Below are positions 17,586-27,034 of a stretch of DNA of 32,817 nucleotides, one piece after another. Location of the stretch: NCBI GenBank assembly GCA_046582185.1, contig JAYGEX010000024.1, positions 1 to 32,817 of the forward strand, written 5' to 3'. The translations under genes and the position numbers were made by a program. Source of the stretch: GCA-002726655 sp046582185 (GTDB lineage Bacteria > Pseudomonadota > Gammaproteobacteria > Pseudomonadales > Azotimanducaceae). Below the pieces are notes generated by a model. It did no database searches. It was not told the DNA's origin and was given only the letters and a program-made list of their open reading frames with translations. Position 1 is the first letter of the stretch, and each line of letters opens with the position of its first letter.

Positions 17586-17679
17586 GCAGCGATTAACATA
17601 GTATTTGCATATAGCCATTCTTCGGATTCTAATAGGCACTTCATCACGCAGACAGAGAGAGCCTTAGCGTAAATACACC

Positions 17680-18441
17680 ATGAGAATCCTCAGTATCGTC
17701 ATAGCATGTTTCCTGTTCGCATCACTGGCTATCGGCGCCGAAACCATTGAAGTAATCCCGCTCAAACATAAGAGCGCGGCAGAGCAGATTCCCATCATCG
17801 AACCACTGCTGCAATCTGGCGAAGCCCTAAGTGGCCAACAAAAACAAATCGTCATTAGAGCAAGCCATGACCGCATCAATAAGCTCCGCTCCGTTATTGA
17901 ACAATTTGATAGTCCAAGCCAACTATTGAGAGTGACAGTTCGCAGAGCTCCACCGCAGGAAATTAACAAACAAAATGCAACATCAGCACGAACGTATGGC
18001 ACCCGTAAACCTGCGGAGAGTAATGACCAGTTCTCCGTTACGACAATTGATAGTGACGCCGCTTATGTCCAAACGGGTGTCTCAGTTCCCCTGGCTGGTA
18101 ACGGGATTTCGAGTGTTAAATCCCACGTTGTTTCACCCATTAATCTTATTCCTGCCGGTATTACCTACAAAGACGCAATCAGCGGCATCTTCATTCTCCC
18201 TGAACTAGAGGGTGAGGTAGTCACACTATATGTCACCAGTCAGCAAGAAGCTTTTGTCACAACGGGTAGCCATCAAGTTAATCGAAATGCAATCATGACG
18301 ACGGTCCGAGGCCAATTAGGCACCTGGATCAGCCTCGGTGGCACCAGCGATTCAAAGGACACAGACCAGGGCAGAATCTACAGCACGAGTGCCAGGGATG
18401 AAGACAAAACAAGCTGGTGGATAAAGGCTGAACGACTTTAA
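17680..18441 (+). CDS. exported secretin short-domain (NolW/STN-like) protein
   Basis: The protein has 253 residues. The signal peptide MRILSIVIACFLFASLAIGA is followed by a likely cleavage site at A-E. The mature part begins ETIEVIPLKHKSAAEQIPIIEPLLQSGEALSG, then QIVIRASHDRINKLRSVIEQFDSPSQLLRVTV. This is the fold of the short N-type domain of type II/III secretins and PilQ (the phrase I-x-L-K-H near the start and I-x-x-L-D/FDxPxxQLxVxV are its hallmarks). The usual secretin pore domain is absent; the second half is a beta-rich region of unknown type with SVPLAGNG and TWISLGGTSDS. I infer a periplasmic protein rather than a secretin. It stands alone between the transsulfuration pair and the acyl-CoA dehydrogenase. 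Confidence 0.75.
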   Translation: MRILSIVIACFLFASLAIGAETIEVIPLKHKSAAEQIPIIEPLLQSGEALSGQQKQIVIRASHDRINKLRSVIEQFDSPSQLLRVTVRRAPPQEINKQNATSARTYGTRKPAESNDQFSVTTIDSDAAYVQTGVSVPLAGNGISSVKSHVVSPINLIPAGITYKDAISGIFILPELEGEVVTLYVTSQQEAFVTTGSHQVNRNAIMTTVRGQLGTWISLGGTSDSKDTDQGRIYSTSARDEDKTSWWIKAERL

Positions 18442-18576
18442 TCTATTGTTGCCCCTGCTCTTCGTTTTTGAATCCAAGCCCTGTTTACGCTGCGGCAATT
18501 AGTGTTTAATTCGCACTTCTAATTCCAAACTTTATTTCTTGATTTTTTTTCTTAACATCAACGACGGAGACGCATC

Positions 18577-20373
18577 GTGGCCGACTACATTGCACCTACA
18601 AAAGAGATGAATTTTGTTCTCGCTTACATCGCCAATCTTGGCCAGGTATGTGCGCAATCCAGATTCGAAGAAAGCACGCCAGAACTTGTGGCATCTGTTC
18701 TCGAAGAAGCCGCTAAATTCGCAGGAGGCGTACTCGCACCATTAAATACTGTGGGCGACCTCATAGGCTCAAAAATTGTTAACAATCAGGTACGCGAAAC
18801 AAGTGGATTTAGTGAAGCCTATCAGCAATTCAGTGAAGCTGGCTGGACCGCTATTTCCTGCGACCCGCAATACGGCGGCATGGGTTTACCGGAGTGCGTT
18901 GGCATTGCGGCAATGGAAATGTGGTCGGCAGCCAATATAAGCTTCGGCCTTTGCCCACTACTAGGCCAGGGGGCGATCGAAGCCCTGCAGTCCCATGCCA
19001 GCGACGAGTTACGTATGCGCTATCTTGAGAAAATGATTAGTGGCCAATGGACCGGAACCATGAACCTGACCGAGTCCCAGGCAGGTTCGGACCTGGCCGC
19101 AATCAAGACTCGCGCTCGCCGCGATGGTGATCATTACCTAATTGAGGGCACTAAAATTTTCATCACCTGGGGAGACCACCAGATGACTGAAAATATTATC
19201 CATCTGGTTCTGGCGAGAACCGAAGATGCGCCGGAAGGTGTGCGCGGAATCTCGCTCTTTATCGTGCCCAAGTACTTACTGGCAAGCGACGGTACACCGG
19301 CGCAACACAACGATGTCTATGCGCTTTCTGTGGAACATAAAATCGGAATACACGGCAGCCCCACATGCATTATGAGCTTCGGTGGCAATGATGGCGCCAT
19401 TGGTTATCTCGTTGGGGAAGAAAACATGGGCCTGTCCTATATGTTCACCATGATGAATCACGCAAGACTCAATGTCGGGGTTCAGGGCGTCGCCCTCTCG
19501 GATCGTGCTTACCAGCAAGCCGTTTCCTATGCCCGCGAACGAGTACAGGGGAACCCTGTTGGCACTATTTCCGGTAATATATCCAGCAGCACACCCCGTG
19601 CAACCATCATTGCACACGCCGACGTCAAGCGAATGCTGATGTTGATGCGCTCGCTAACGGAAGGTTCCAGAGCGCTGTGTTATCTTACGGCGGCCAATTT
19701 CGATTTGGGGCATCACGCCGATGACGAAGATCTGTCGAATGCAGGATCGATGCGCGGAGAATTGCTGACCCCCATCGCCAAAGCCTGGTCCACTGAAGTC
19801 TCACAGGAAGTAACATCCCTTGGGGTTCAGATACATGGAGGTATGGGTTACATCGAGGAAACTGGCGCTGCCCAGTTTATGAGGGACGCCAGAATCACGA
19901 CGATTTATGAAGGTACTACTGGCATACAGGCAAACGATTTCATTGGCAGAAAAGTCCTGAGGGATGGTGGCACTGAACTAATGAGGCTCATCGCCGAAAT
20001 GCGAGTCACATCTGAAGCGCTAAATGTATCGGATAATCTGCGGAATTTGGAACCTGCACTTCGCAGCGCCATTGATTTACTGGAATCGACGACTCGCTGG
20101 TTGATCGAGGATCATCGAGACAACCAAAGCCTGATGGCAATTGTCGCGGTCAATTTTCTGATGGGTGCAGGAACCTGCATTGCCGGCTGGTTGCTGGCAA
20201 AATCTGCATTAATCGCGCAGGAAAAACTGGCAGAAGATACGGAATTCTACGGCGCGAAGATAACGACATGCCAGTTCTTTTCAGCACATGTAATGCCGAG
20301 GACCCAGTCCTATCTCGACGCGGTACGCAGTGGTGAGCAAAGCGGCCTCCTTCTGGAAGGGGATCAATACTAA
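18577..20373 (+). CDS. large acyl-CoA dehydrogenase (FadE/DmdC-like)
   Basis: The protein has 598 residues from a GTG start preceded by GGAGA. YGGMGLPECVG, MNLTESQAGSDLAAIKTRA (flavin-binding signature) and the C-terminal QIHGGMGYIEETGAAQFMRDARITTIYEGTTGIQANDFIGRK are the classic acyl-CoA dehydrogenase blocks. The tail of about 130 residues after the FAD-binding region matches the larger subfamily of around 600 residues that includes FadE-type and 3-methylmercaptopropionyl-CoA dehydrogenase (DmdC)-type enzymes. It oxidises an acyl-CoA to the enoyl-CoA with FAD and an electron-transfer flavoprotein. The precise acyl substrate is not visible. Confidence 0.92.
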   Translation: MADYIAPTKEMNFVLAYIANLGQVCAQSRFEESTPELVASVLEEAAKFAGGVLAPLNTVGDLIGSKIVNNQVRETSGFSEAYQQFSEAGWTAISCDPQYGGMGLPECVGIAAMEMWSAANISFGLCPLLGQGAIEALQSHASDELRMRYLEKMISGQWTGTMNLTESQAGSDLAAIKTRARRDGDHYLIEGTKIFITWGDHQMTENIIHLVLARTEDAPEGVRGISLFIVPKYLLASDGTPAQHNDVYALSVEHKIGIHGSPTCIMSFGGNDGAIGYLVGEENMGLSYMFTMMNHARLNVGVQGVALSDRAYQQAVSYARERVQGNPVGTISGNISSSTPRATIIAHADVKRMLMLMRSLTEGSRALCYLTAANFDLGHHADDEDLSNAGSMRGELLTPIAKAWSTEVSQEVTSLGVQIHGGMGYIEETGAAQFMRDARITTIYEGTTGIQANDFIGRKVLRDGGTELMRLIAEMRVTSEALNVSDNLRNLEPALRSAIDLLESTTRWLIEDHRDNQSLMAIVAVNFLMGAGTCIAGWLLAKSALIAQEKLAEDTEFYGAKITTCQFFSAHVMPRTQSYLDAVRSGEQSGLLLEGDQY

Positions 20374-20416
20374 GAATCGAGGATCTACTCCTGAGATGCT
20401 ACGGGCTTTCTTCCTG

Positions 20417-21137
20417 CTAGCTCCTTCTCATATAATTTACATCGGAATTAAACCAGCCCGTTAGCGCGAATCTTGGAGCTCGGGCGTAAGGCGCGACATA
20501 GGTAACGGCGTGAATATGGCGTACATCGAACAGAGACATACTATTAAATCGAGGCTCCCATGCATCCCGGGGCACCCCACTGCTTTCATAGAACTGTAAC
20601 AAGCCGCCCCAGTCTGGGTGCCATTGTTGGGTAAAATTAAGGACGTAGGCGAGTAGGCGACCTTCACCGCTAACATCATCAAAATGGCGCGTCAAATAAT
20701 GGCCAGGGCTATATTCGAGTATACTGCCCGGACGCACCATGAATACCCTCTATTCCGCTAACAGATGAAATCAGGTCAAGTAAAACACCGCCATTAATGA
20801 ATTCAAACAATTCTCTCATGACCTTGGGTGCCTTTTGCCAATTGTCCCTATCCATTCGATAAGCCTCATAGAAGAAGCCAATTCCACGGCTCGCTAACTC
20901 AGATATTTCTGATTGCAGTTGTTGCCTTGCCGTATCTTCAATGGAATTCCATTGCTCGGTCGAAACGACATAGTTTTTGCCATTATTAAAGAAAATTCGG
21001 CTAAATTGGAGTTCTGATCGCAGACAATCCACTATTTCCTGAGCCTTCTGTGGCACCAGAAAGTCATCAATCCGCACCCGATGGTCACTTTGGTATGCCA
21101 TCTTCAGTTGTTCAATATCGAGGTTAGGGTTTAGCAT
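20417..21137 (-). pseudogene. 2OG-Fe(II) oxygenase, frameshifted
   Basis: Two overlapping frames together give one 239-residue prolyl-hydroxylase-like 2-oxoglutarate/Fe(II) oxygenase (Ofd1/Tpa1-like). The first frame ends ...GIHGASGQYTR-I-stop; after removing one A around 20714-20715 it continues YSPGHYLTRHFDD with the Fe-binding H151 and D153, the distal H209 in HIHAVTYV and the 2OG-binding R222 in RFALTGWF. A single-base insertion in an AA pair explains the break exactly. All catalytic residues are in the second half, so as written the gene is inactive unless frameshifting or a sequencing error is involved. Confidence 0.85.
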
Positions 21138-21274
21138 CTTTAAATCTTTTAGAGTCTATTACTTAGAAAACACTTTGTTCCATTTACCTTCTCCAGGCAA
21201 GGCAGTGTTGACAATGAGTCTTCATCGCAAGTTGACCTGCGGTTTATCTGCCACTATGATAACGGCCGTCTAAC

Positions 21275-21515
21275 AGTGTGAGGTGTCCTCTAATCAATCG
21301 ATGAGAGGATTAAACGGGAAACCTGTGAGGATTAATAATCCAATTCAGGTGCTGCCCCCGCAACGGTAGACGAGTTAGGTTCCTTCAAACTGCCACTGTG
21401 TATATATCGATAGTCGAATATCGGCTCACACGGGAAGGCGAAGGACTGTGATGTATTGTTTTTTAGACTCAAGAAACACGACATCGACTCGTAAGCCCGG
21501 AGACCGGCCTATTAC
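21275..21515 (+). promoter_or_regulatory. cobalamin riboswitch
   Basis: The leader of the btuB-like gene contains the ordered conserved blocks of the AdoCbl riboswitch: GGTGTCCTC near 21281, TTAAACGGGAAACC at 21310, GCTGCCCCCGCAAC (21351-21364), TGCCACTG near 21391, GGGAAGGCGAAGGA (21431-21444), and the B12 box AAGCCCGGAGACCGGCCT (21493-21510). In this class of leader ligand binding normally shuts off the downstream receptor. The position before a TonB receptor fits BtuB control. Confidence 0.9.
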
Positions 21516-21552
21516 ACCACTAGCCAAACTTCCGCGGCGGGCGGGTGTGCTG

Positions 21553-21582
21553 AACTCTCGTGTTCCGAACTCCCGTGTTCCG
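21553..21582 (+). repeat. tandem 15-base repeat in riboswitch expression platform
   Basis: AACTCTCGTGTTCCG is followed directly by AACTCCCGTGTTCCG (one mismatch). The second copy, with a following T-run, can pair with the AACACTCGGGTGAG segment near 21597-21612, which sits just before the ribosome-binding site. This could be the on/off switch of the riboswitch. The pairing is my inference. Confidence 0.5.
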
Positions 21583-21626
21583 TTTTTATTACCTTGTAAA
21601 CACTCGGGTGAGAGTGTGGAGGAACT

Positions 21627-23534
21627 ATGAGATATTTACCTATTGCCCTTCTGGGCTTTTCAATCGTTGCGCATGCAGAAAACAAGCAGCCAGAATCAGA
21701 TAGACTGCTGGAAACCATAAACATCACTGCATCGAGAACGCCGCTGAAACTAAGGGAAACCGGCAGTTCTATCAGCATTCTCGACAGAGACCAAATCCTT
21801 CGCCGCAATGCAGCTAACCTCGGCGAACTTCTACGTCAGATACCTGGCATTTCCGTTAATCAGCAAGGCTCGATGGGCGCCGTCACCCAGGTTCGGATGC
21901 GCGGCACTGAGGCCAATCAGGTACTTGTGATCATCGATGGTGTTGAAGCAAACGACATCTCTCAGGGGAGCGAATTTAATTTCACGCACCTGTTAACCCG
22001 GAATATCGACCGGGTGGAAATTGTCAGAGGACCGCAAAGTGCTCTCTATGGTAGCGATGCGCTGGCAGGCGTGATCAATATCATCACGACGCCCCAGGGT
22101 TTAGCCGACACCCATTATTCGGGTTATGCAGAAGGTGGCTCGTTCAACACCATAAAAACAGGCATCAGTCTGCTGCACGGATCGAACAAGAACCAGATCA
22201 ATTTCTCTGCAGATTTTGTGGATACCGACGGAACAAACATATCCAGATCAGGTAGCGAGGATGACGGCTATAAAAACGTCACCTTTAATCTCTCTGGTAA
22301 ACACTTCGTATCTGACGACCTGGCATTGAGTTATGTACTTCGACATACAGACAGTACAACAGAATTTGACGGTGCCGACTTTGTTAATACTGGCTTGCCA
22401 ATTGATGCCGATTACAAAACCGAGAGCACTCAAATTTACGGTGGATTCACTCTCTCCTATGAAATGGAGAACTTGAGCCAGTCGCTCAAGTACACAAGAA
22501 CCGATTTTGATAACGTTAACCGCACCGACGCACCCGTTGATAGCGAAACGCGAGGGCTAAAAGAGCAATATCAATATCAGGCAAACCTGATCATCAATCG
22601 AAACATAGTCTCTGGCGTCCTGGAATATGAAAATGAGGATTACAAGCAGCGCGGCGAAGCCTCCTTTTTTGGAGACCCAAACAAGAACCTTGAAACCGAT
22701 ACAAAAAGTATCGCCCTGGAATATCGCTTTAATGGTGAGTTTTTGAATGTCTCCCTGAGCGCAAGAAATGACAATAACGCTGACTTCGATAATTCTACGA
22801 CTTGGCGAGCCACTGCTGCCTGGTCGCTTTCTAACAATTCAACTAACTTGTTCACATCGGTCGGCGAAGGTATCAAGAACCCCACATTCACAGAACGATT
22901 TGGGTTCTTCGATACCTTCATAGGCAATCCTGACCTTAAGCCAGAGCAATCCCTTAGCTGGGAAATCGGCATCAGACAATCGTTGTTTGATGACCGCGCG
23001 CTGCTGACCGCCACCTGGTTCAATGCCAGGCTCGAAGATGAAATCAACGGCTTTGTGTTTGACCCGGGTACAGGATCATTCACCGCTGTAAACGTTGATG
23101 GCGAATCATCAAGAGAAGGCCTTGAGCTAAGCCTTGACTATCAATTCAGTGAACACTTCTCAATGGCCGCCAGCTACACTTACCTGGATGCTACCCAGGA
23201 AGACGGCACTGGTGATGATATAACCGAAGTACGGCGACCAGAAAATTCAGGTTCCATCAGCGCTAACTACAACTGGGGAAAAGCCAACATCAACCTCCTT
23301 GTCGCATACACCGGCAGCCAGGAGGATGATTTCTTTCCTCCCTTCCCCCCCTATCAGGAACGGGTCGGGCTGGACAGCTATACGCTCGTTAGCATCTCAA
23401 GCAGTTATCAAGTCAATCGGAATATTGAATTGACCCTTCAACTTGAAAACGCATTCGACGACAACTACGAGGAAGTCTTCGGTTATGCATCGCCTGGGTT
23501 GGCTGTCTATGGTGGAGTGAGAATGAGATGGTAG
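21627..23534 (+). CDS. btuB: TonB-dependent vitamin B12 receptor BtuB
   Basis: Outer-membrane receptor of 635 residues. A signal peptide ends at AHA, then ETINITASRTP is the TonB box. The plug domain includes ILDRDQILRRNAANLGELLRQIPGISV, VRMRGTEANQVLVIIDGVEAND and IDRVEIVRGPQSALYGSDALAGVINIIT, which follow BtuB closely. The rest is a 22-strand-type barrel ending in VYGGVRMRW with an aromatic C-terminus. It imports cobalamin using the TonB-ExbBD system, which is not in this window. The assignment is strongly supported by the cobalamin riboswitch directly upstream. A GGAGGA ribosome-binding site precedes the ATG. Confidence 0.93.
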   Translation: MRYLPIALLGFSIVAHAENKQPESDRLLETINITASRTPLKLRETGSSISILDRDQILRRNAANLGELLRQIPGISVNQQGSMGAVTQVRMRGTEANQVLVIIDGVEANDISQGSEFNFTHLLTRNIDRVEIVRGPQSALYGSDALAGVINIITTPQGLADTHYSGYAEGGSFNTIKTGISLLHGSNKNQINFSADFVDTDGTNISRSGSEDDGYKNVTFNLSGKHFVSDDLALSYVLRHTDSTTEFDGADFVNTGLPIDADYKTESTQIYGGFTLSYEMENLSQSLKYTRTDFDNVNRTDAPVDSETRGLKEQYQYQANLIINRNIVSGVLEYENEDYKQRGEASFFGDPNKNLETDTKSIALEYRFNGEFLNVSLSARNDNNADFDNSTTWRATAAWSLSNNSTNLFTSVGEGIKNPTFTERFGFFDTFIGNPDLKPEQSLSWEIGIRQSLFDDRALLTATWFNARLEDEINGFVFDPGTGSFTAVNVDGESSREGLELSLDYQFSEHFSMAASYTYLDATQEDGTGDDITEVRRPENSGSISANYNWGKANINLLVAYTGSQEDDFFPPFPPYQERVGLDSYTLVSISSSYQVNRNIELTLQLENAFDDNYEEVFGYASPGLAVYGGVRMRW

Positions 23535-23666
23535 CCAAGGCCGCTGCGGCAATAAGGGACTTTAACGAGTCTGACACCCTCACTAGTCATCGATTTAAAT
23601 GCCTAGCTATTTACTCTATATTACGGCCTTATTCAATAAACGTGCTTTCACAGCAGGATCCAACTC

Positions 23667-24515
23667 ATGACCTACGAATGTTTTACCGTCGACATAAAAG
23701 ATAATATTGCTAACGTGGTCCTTAACCGACCTGACAAACGCAACAGCATGAATCCTGCATTTTGGCGTGAGTTACCCGAGATCATCAAGGACATTGACTA
23801 CCAGTCCAAGGCGCGAGTCATTGTTATTTCCTCTACCGGCCCACATTTTTCTTCCGGTCTTGATGTTTCTTCCTTCGGAAGCGTCACCGATCCCACCCAG
23901 GAAACTGATAAACACAAGCGCAAGCTGCAGGCGGCAACCGCGTTCTACGACAATGTATTGCATATGTAGGATTCCTTCACCTGCATCGAAAATTGCCGAA
24001 TACCTGTACTCGCAGCAATCCAGGGTGGATGTATTGGCGGCGGCGTGGACCTCGTGACTTCATGCGACATCCGTTACGCAACAGAGGATGCTTTTCTAAC
24101 CATCTTTGAAACCAATATCGGAATGACTGCCGATGTGGGCACCTTCCCCCGTCTCGTGAAACTTATTCCTGAAGGATACGTTCGCGAAATGGCTTACACC
24201 GGCCGGCGCGTAAGTGCCACGGAAGCAAAATCCATGGGCCTGATAAATAATGTATTTGAGAACCACGAGGCGATGCTGGACGGCGTGATGGCCATTGCCA
24301 GGGATATTGCATGCAAAGCACCACTGGCAGTGTATGGTTGTAAGAAAATGATCAATTATGCACGCGACCACACCACGCAGGACGGCCTGGACTACATTGC
24401 GATTTGGAATGCGTCTCATCTGAAACTGGAAGAAATTCAGGAAGCCATGACGGCCAATGCGGAGAAAAGACCTGGTAATTTTGTCGATCTTCCAAAGAGT
24501 CGTAGACAGTTCTGA
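23667..24515 (+). pseudogene. dienoyl-CoA isomerase-like crotonase with in-frame TAG
   Basis: A single frame of 283 codons is interrupted at codon 101 by TAG (23967-23969). It reads ...NVLHM-stop-DSFTCIENCRIPVLAAIQGG and then continues with perfect crotonase sequence. A CAG to TAG change is the simplest explanation, since Gln is expected there. The three acidic residues of delta3,5-delta2,4-dienoyl-CoA isomerase are kept: D134 (CDIRY), E148 (FETNIG) and D156 (TADVGTF). As written, only a 100-residue fragment would be made. The gene would act in oxidation of unsaturated fatty acids. No frameshift is needed, only the single nonsense codon. Confidence 0.85.
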
Positions 24516-24642
24516 GGCTTCATAAGGAGTAGCACTCGAAACCCTTTCCGCCATGAAATTAACCTCGTTGTCCTCTCTCATTATGTAGTGGAGAATGCTG
24601 ATGACATGTCGTTATGCCTAAGTGGATTCACTAGGACTTGTT

Positions 24643-25664
24643 TTAGCCACTCTTGCTCGAAACATCGGTATATACTAATAATATATCGCTTGCGAAGGAC
24701 GTCTCTCTGGAAGATAAAAGGACAGTCAGCGATTGGGAAGCCAACAGCGCCATTGCCACTACTGTGAAAGATAATATGCCGAACAATGCGAGGCGACTGC
24801 GAGCCGAAAATGCCACAGAGAAATCTCGTTGGGAATGCTGCTCAAACGCTTTTAGTCTGATGGACTCGTTGCCCGTTGCCTTGATAAGCCGAATGCCAGC
24901 AATGCTTTCCTGAATCCAGGAAGTGAGGTCACTGTTAAGTTCCCTGGCGGGGCGAAACCCACTCTCAAACGTGAGGAGAAAAACGAGCCAAGCAAGAAAA
25001 CCGGCAGGAATGTAATACCAACAATAAACGCTAGCCACGGATCAAACATTGCCACAGCCAGAATGGCGAAGAGATATCGACCCATGAACATCAGGGGCTC
25101 AAGAAAGACCGCCTGGATAATCTCGGTTACCATGGCGCTGTCCTGGTAAACACGATAAATCGCGTCTCCGGTTTTGGCGTTGGCATGGTAGGTCAGCGAT
25201 TGGGCCTGCAACTGTCCGATCAATTTCAAACGCATGAGTTGGTTGATCTTTTGGAATACCCAGATCTTGTATAAATAAAGTGCCGCACCGCCCAAAACCA
25301 AAACTGCAACCATAGCAATAGTGGTATTGACCACTGGCCAGGGCAACATCAGTCGAGCTTCGTCGGACAAGTGTTCGACATCGACAAATACTTTTGGATC
25401 CAGCCCATACAAGACTACATGCAGATTACCAAGCGGCTCACCGGCAATGATGCCGCTGAAAACCAATCCGACAAGGATGATACCGAGCACGGCGGCATAG
25501 ACGAAAATCACGCCAGAGGCAGCTAGAAAAATGACGAGATGTTTGAATATCGGCCGGATAAATGGCCAGGTACGGACGAAAATTTGAGCGACCTGTCGAA
25601 AATCAAGATCGTCGGGTCGCGCTGCTGCGTTATCGAATTCAACACCGGTCATGCCCCTCCTCAT
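24643..25664 (-). pseudogene. ABC exporter membrane domain, frameshifted and truncated
   Basis: The frame starting at 25664 encodes an ABC type I exporter membrane domain with several helices (FLAASGVIFVYAAVLGIILVGLVF, VVNTTIAMVAVLVLGGAALYL) and the loop TYHANAKTGDAIYRVYQDS. At about 24950-24957 the frame shifts: FFSSRLRVGF must continue RPARELNSDLTSWIQES in the other frame, as after loss of one base. The second frame ends at 24643 after SLTVLL, in the last transmembrane region. The whole nucleotide-binding domain (Walker A, signature, Walker B) is missing. It is a remnant of a full-length transporter of about 600 residues. Confidence 0.88.
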
Positions 25665-25761
25665 AACTGGTGAATGGTTGAATCACAGTAGCACGCTTTA
25701 GGCGAGAGAAGTTGTTCCCACGAGAGTTGAATCCAAATAGTCGGTGTAACCATCGGTTACC

Positions 25762-26907
25762 CTATCGATAGTTCCGAAAAAATTGCCTCAATTCATCTGT
25801 TAGTAATGCAGGTTGTTCCAATGCTGCAAAGTGACCGCCCGAGGTCTGGGTGTTCCAGTACGTAACATTGTAGAGCTCCTCGGCCCAGACCCGGGGCGGT
25901 TGGTACAACTCACCGGGAAACATCGTGCAACCAGTTGGCGTCTTGATTTTTCCGTCGGCGAACATATTGTTGTTTGCGTGTGCAGATTCGAAATAGAGGC
26001 GTGTCGATGAAGTGATACTTTGCGTGACCCAGTAAATCATGATATTGGTCAGTAACTCGTCCCTTGAAATCGCATCTTCCAGATGGCCCGTGTGATGGGT
26101 CCAGCTGTGAAATTTTTCTGTGATCCATCCGGCGAGACCGGCGGGTGAATCGTTGAGTCCATATCCCAACGTTTGTGGTTTTGATCCCTGAATGGATTGG
26201 TATCCGGTACCCTCGGACATATGTTTTCGTCTTTCTTCCAGGCGATTGCGTTCGTCATCGGTAACCCCTTCGTATGGATCTTCTTTGTGTTTCGGAAATC
26301 CGGCAAAAACCAGGGTCAAATGCATTGCGCGGACCCGTTCGGGTGCAAGCACCGCAGTCCAACTGCTGATGGGTGAACCCCAATCCCCGCCCTGAACGAC
26401 ATACTCATCGTAGCCCAGCTGCTCCATCAATTTTATATGGCCCCGCGCAACTTCTGACTGATCAAAACCAGGTTCTGTTGGCGCATCGGAAAAGCCATAA
26501 CCGGGAATAGAAGGGCATATAACATGGAATGCATCACTGGCGTCACCACCAAACTGCTCTGGTTGGGTCAACATTGGAATGATGGTGGTGAATTCTGAAA
26601 TCGATCCAGGCCAACCGTGGGTCATCAACAATGGCAAGGCATTGCTGTGGGATGAGCGTTGATGGATGAAATGAAGTGAGCGGCCATCCATATCCATTTT
26701 GAAATGGTTGAATGTATTGAGCGTCGTCTCCTGCGTGCGCCAGTCATACTCCCGACACCAATATTCACACAGGCTTTTGAGATAGTTTATATCAGTACCA
26801 TAGACCCAGGGCTCGCCGATCTGGTCAGGCCAGCGGGTTTGATTCAGGCGAGCATTGAGATCGATTAGAACCTCGTCTTCCACCTCTATTTTAAATGGCT
26901 CAATCAT
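25762..26907 (-). CDS. epoxide hydrolase (EHN-type alpha/beta hydrolase)
   Basis: The protein has about 381 residues. The N-terminal EPFKIEVEDEVLIDLNARLNQTRWPDQ is the epoxide hydrolase N-terminal domain. The hydrolase core has HGWPGSISEF (HGWP oxyanion motif) and VQGGDWGSP, where the Asp of GGDWG is the nucleophile. The tail segment GGHFAALEQP carries the catalytic His, a family signature. It hydrolyses epoxides to diols, as in the juvenile-hormone/microsomal group. An upstream extension to 27060 exists but has no family similarity, and AGGTGCAACG precedes the ATG at 26907. It lies downstream of the redoxin gene on the same strand. Confidence 0.9.
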   Translation of the reverse strand: MIEPFKIEVEDEVLIDLNARLNQTRWPDQIGEPWVYGTDINYLKSLCEYWCREYDWRTQETTLNTFNHFKMDMDGRSLHFIHQRSSHSNALPLLMTHGWPGSISEFTTIIPMLTQPEQFGGDASDAFHVICPSIPGYGFSDAPTEPGFDQSEVARGHIKLMEQLGYDEYVVQGGDWGSPISSWTAVLAPERVRAMHLTLVFAGFPKHKEDPYEGVTDDERNRLEERRKHMSEGTGYQSIQGSKPQTLGYGLNDSPAGLAGWITEKFHSWTHHTGHLEDAISRDELLTNIMIYWVTQSITSSTRLYFESAHANNNMFADGKIKTPTGCTMFPGELYQPPRVWAEELYNVTYWNTQTSGGHFAALEQPALLTDELRQFFRNYR

Positions 26908-27034
26908 CGTTGCACCTATACAATCAGATCCAATCATTATGAACGTAATGCACAGACGAAAACTAGAAACTAAATTACAAATTTTACTCCGACACGAGTT
27001 ATTAGGCAGGATGTGGAAACCTAACGGACGGTAG

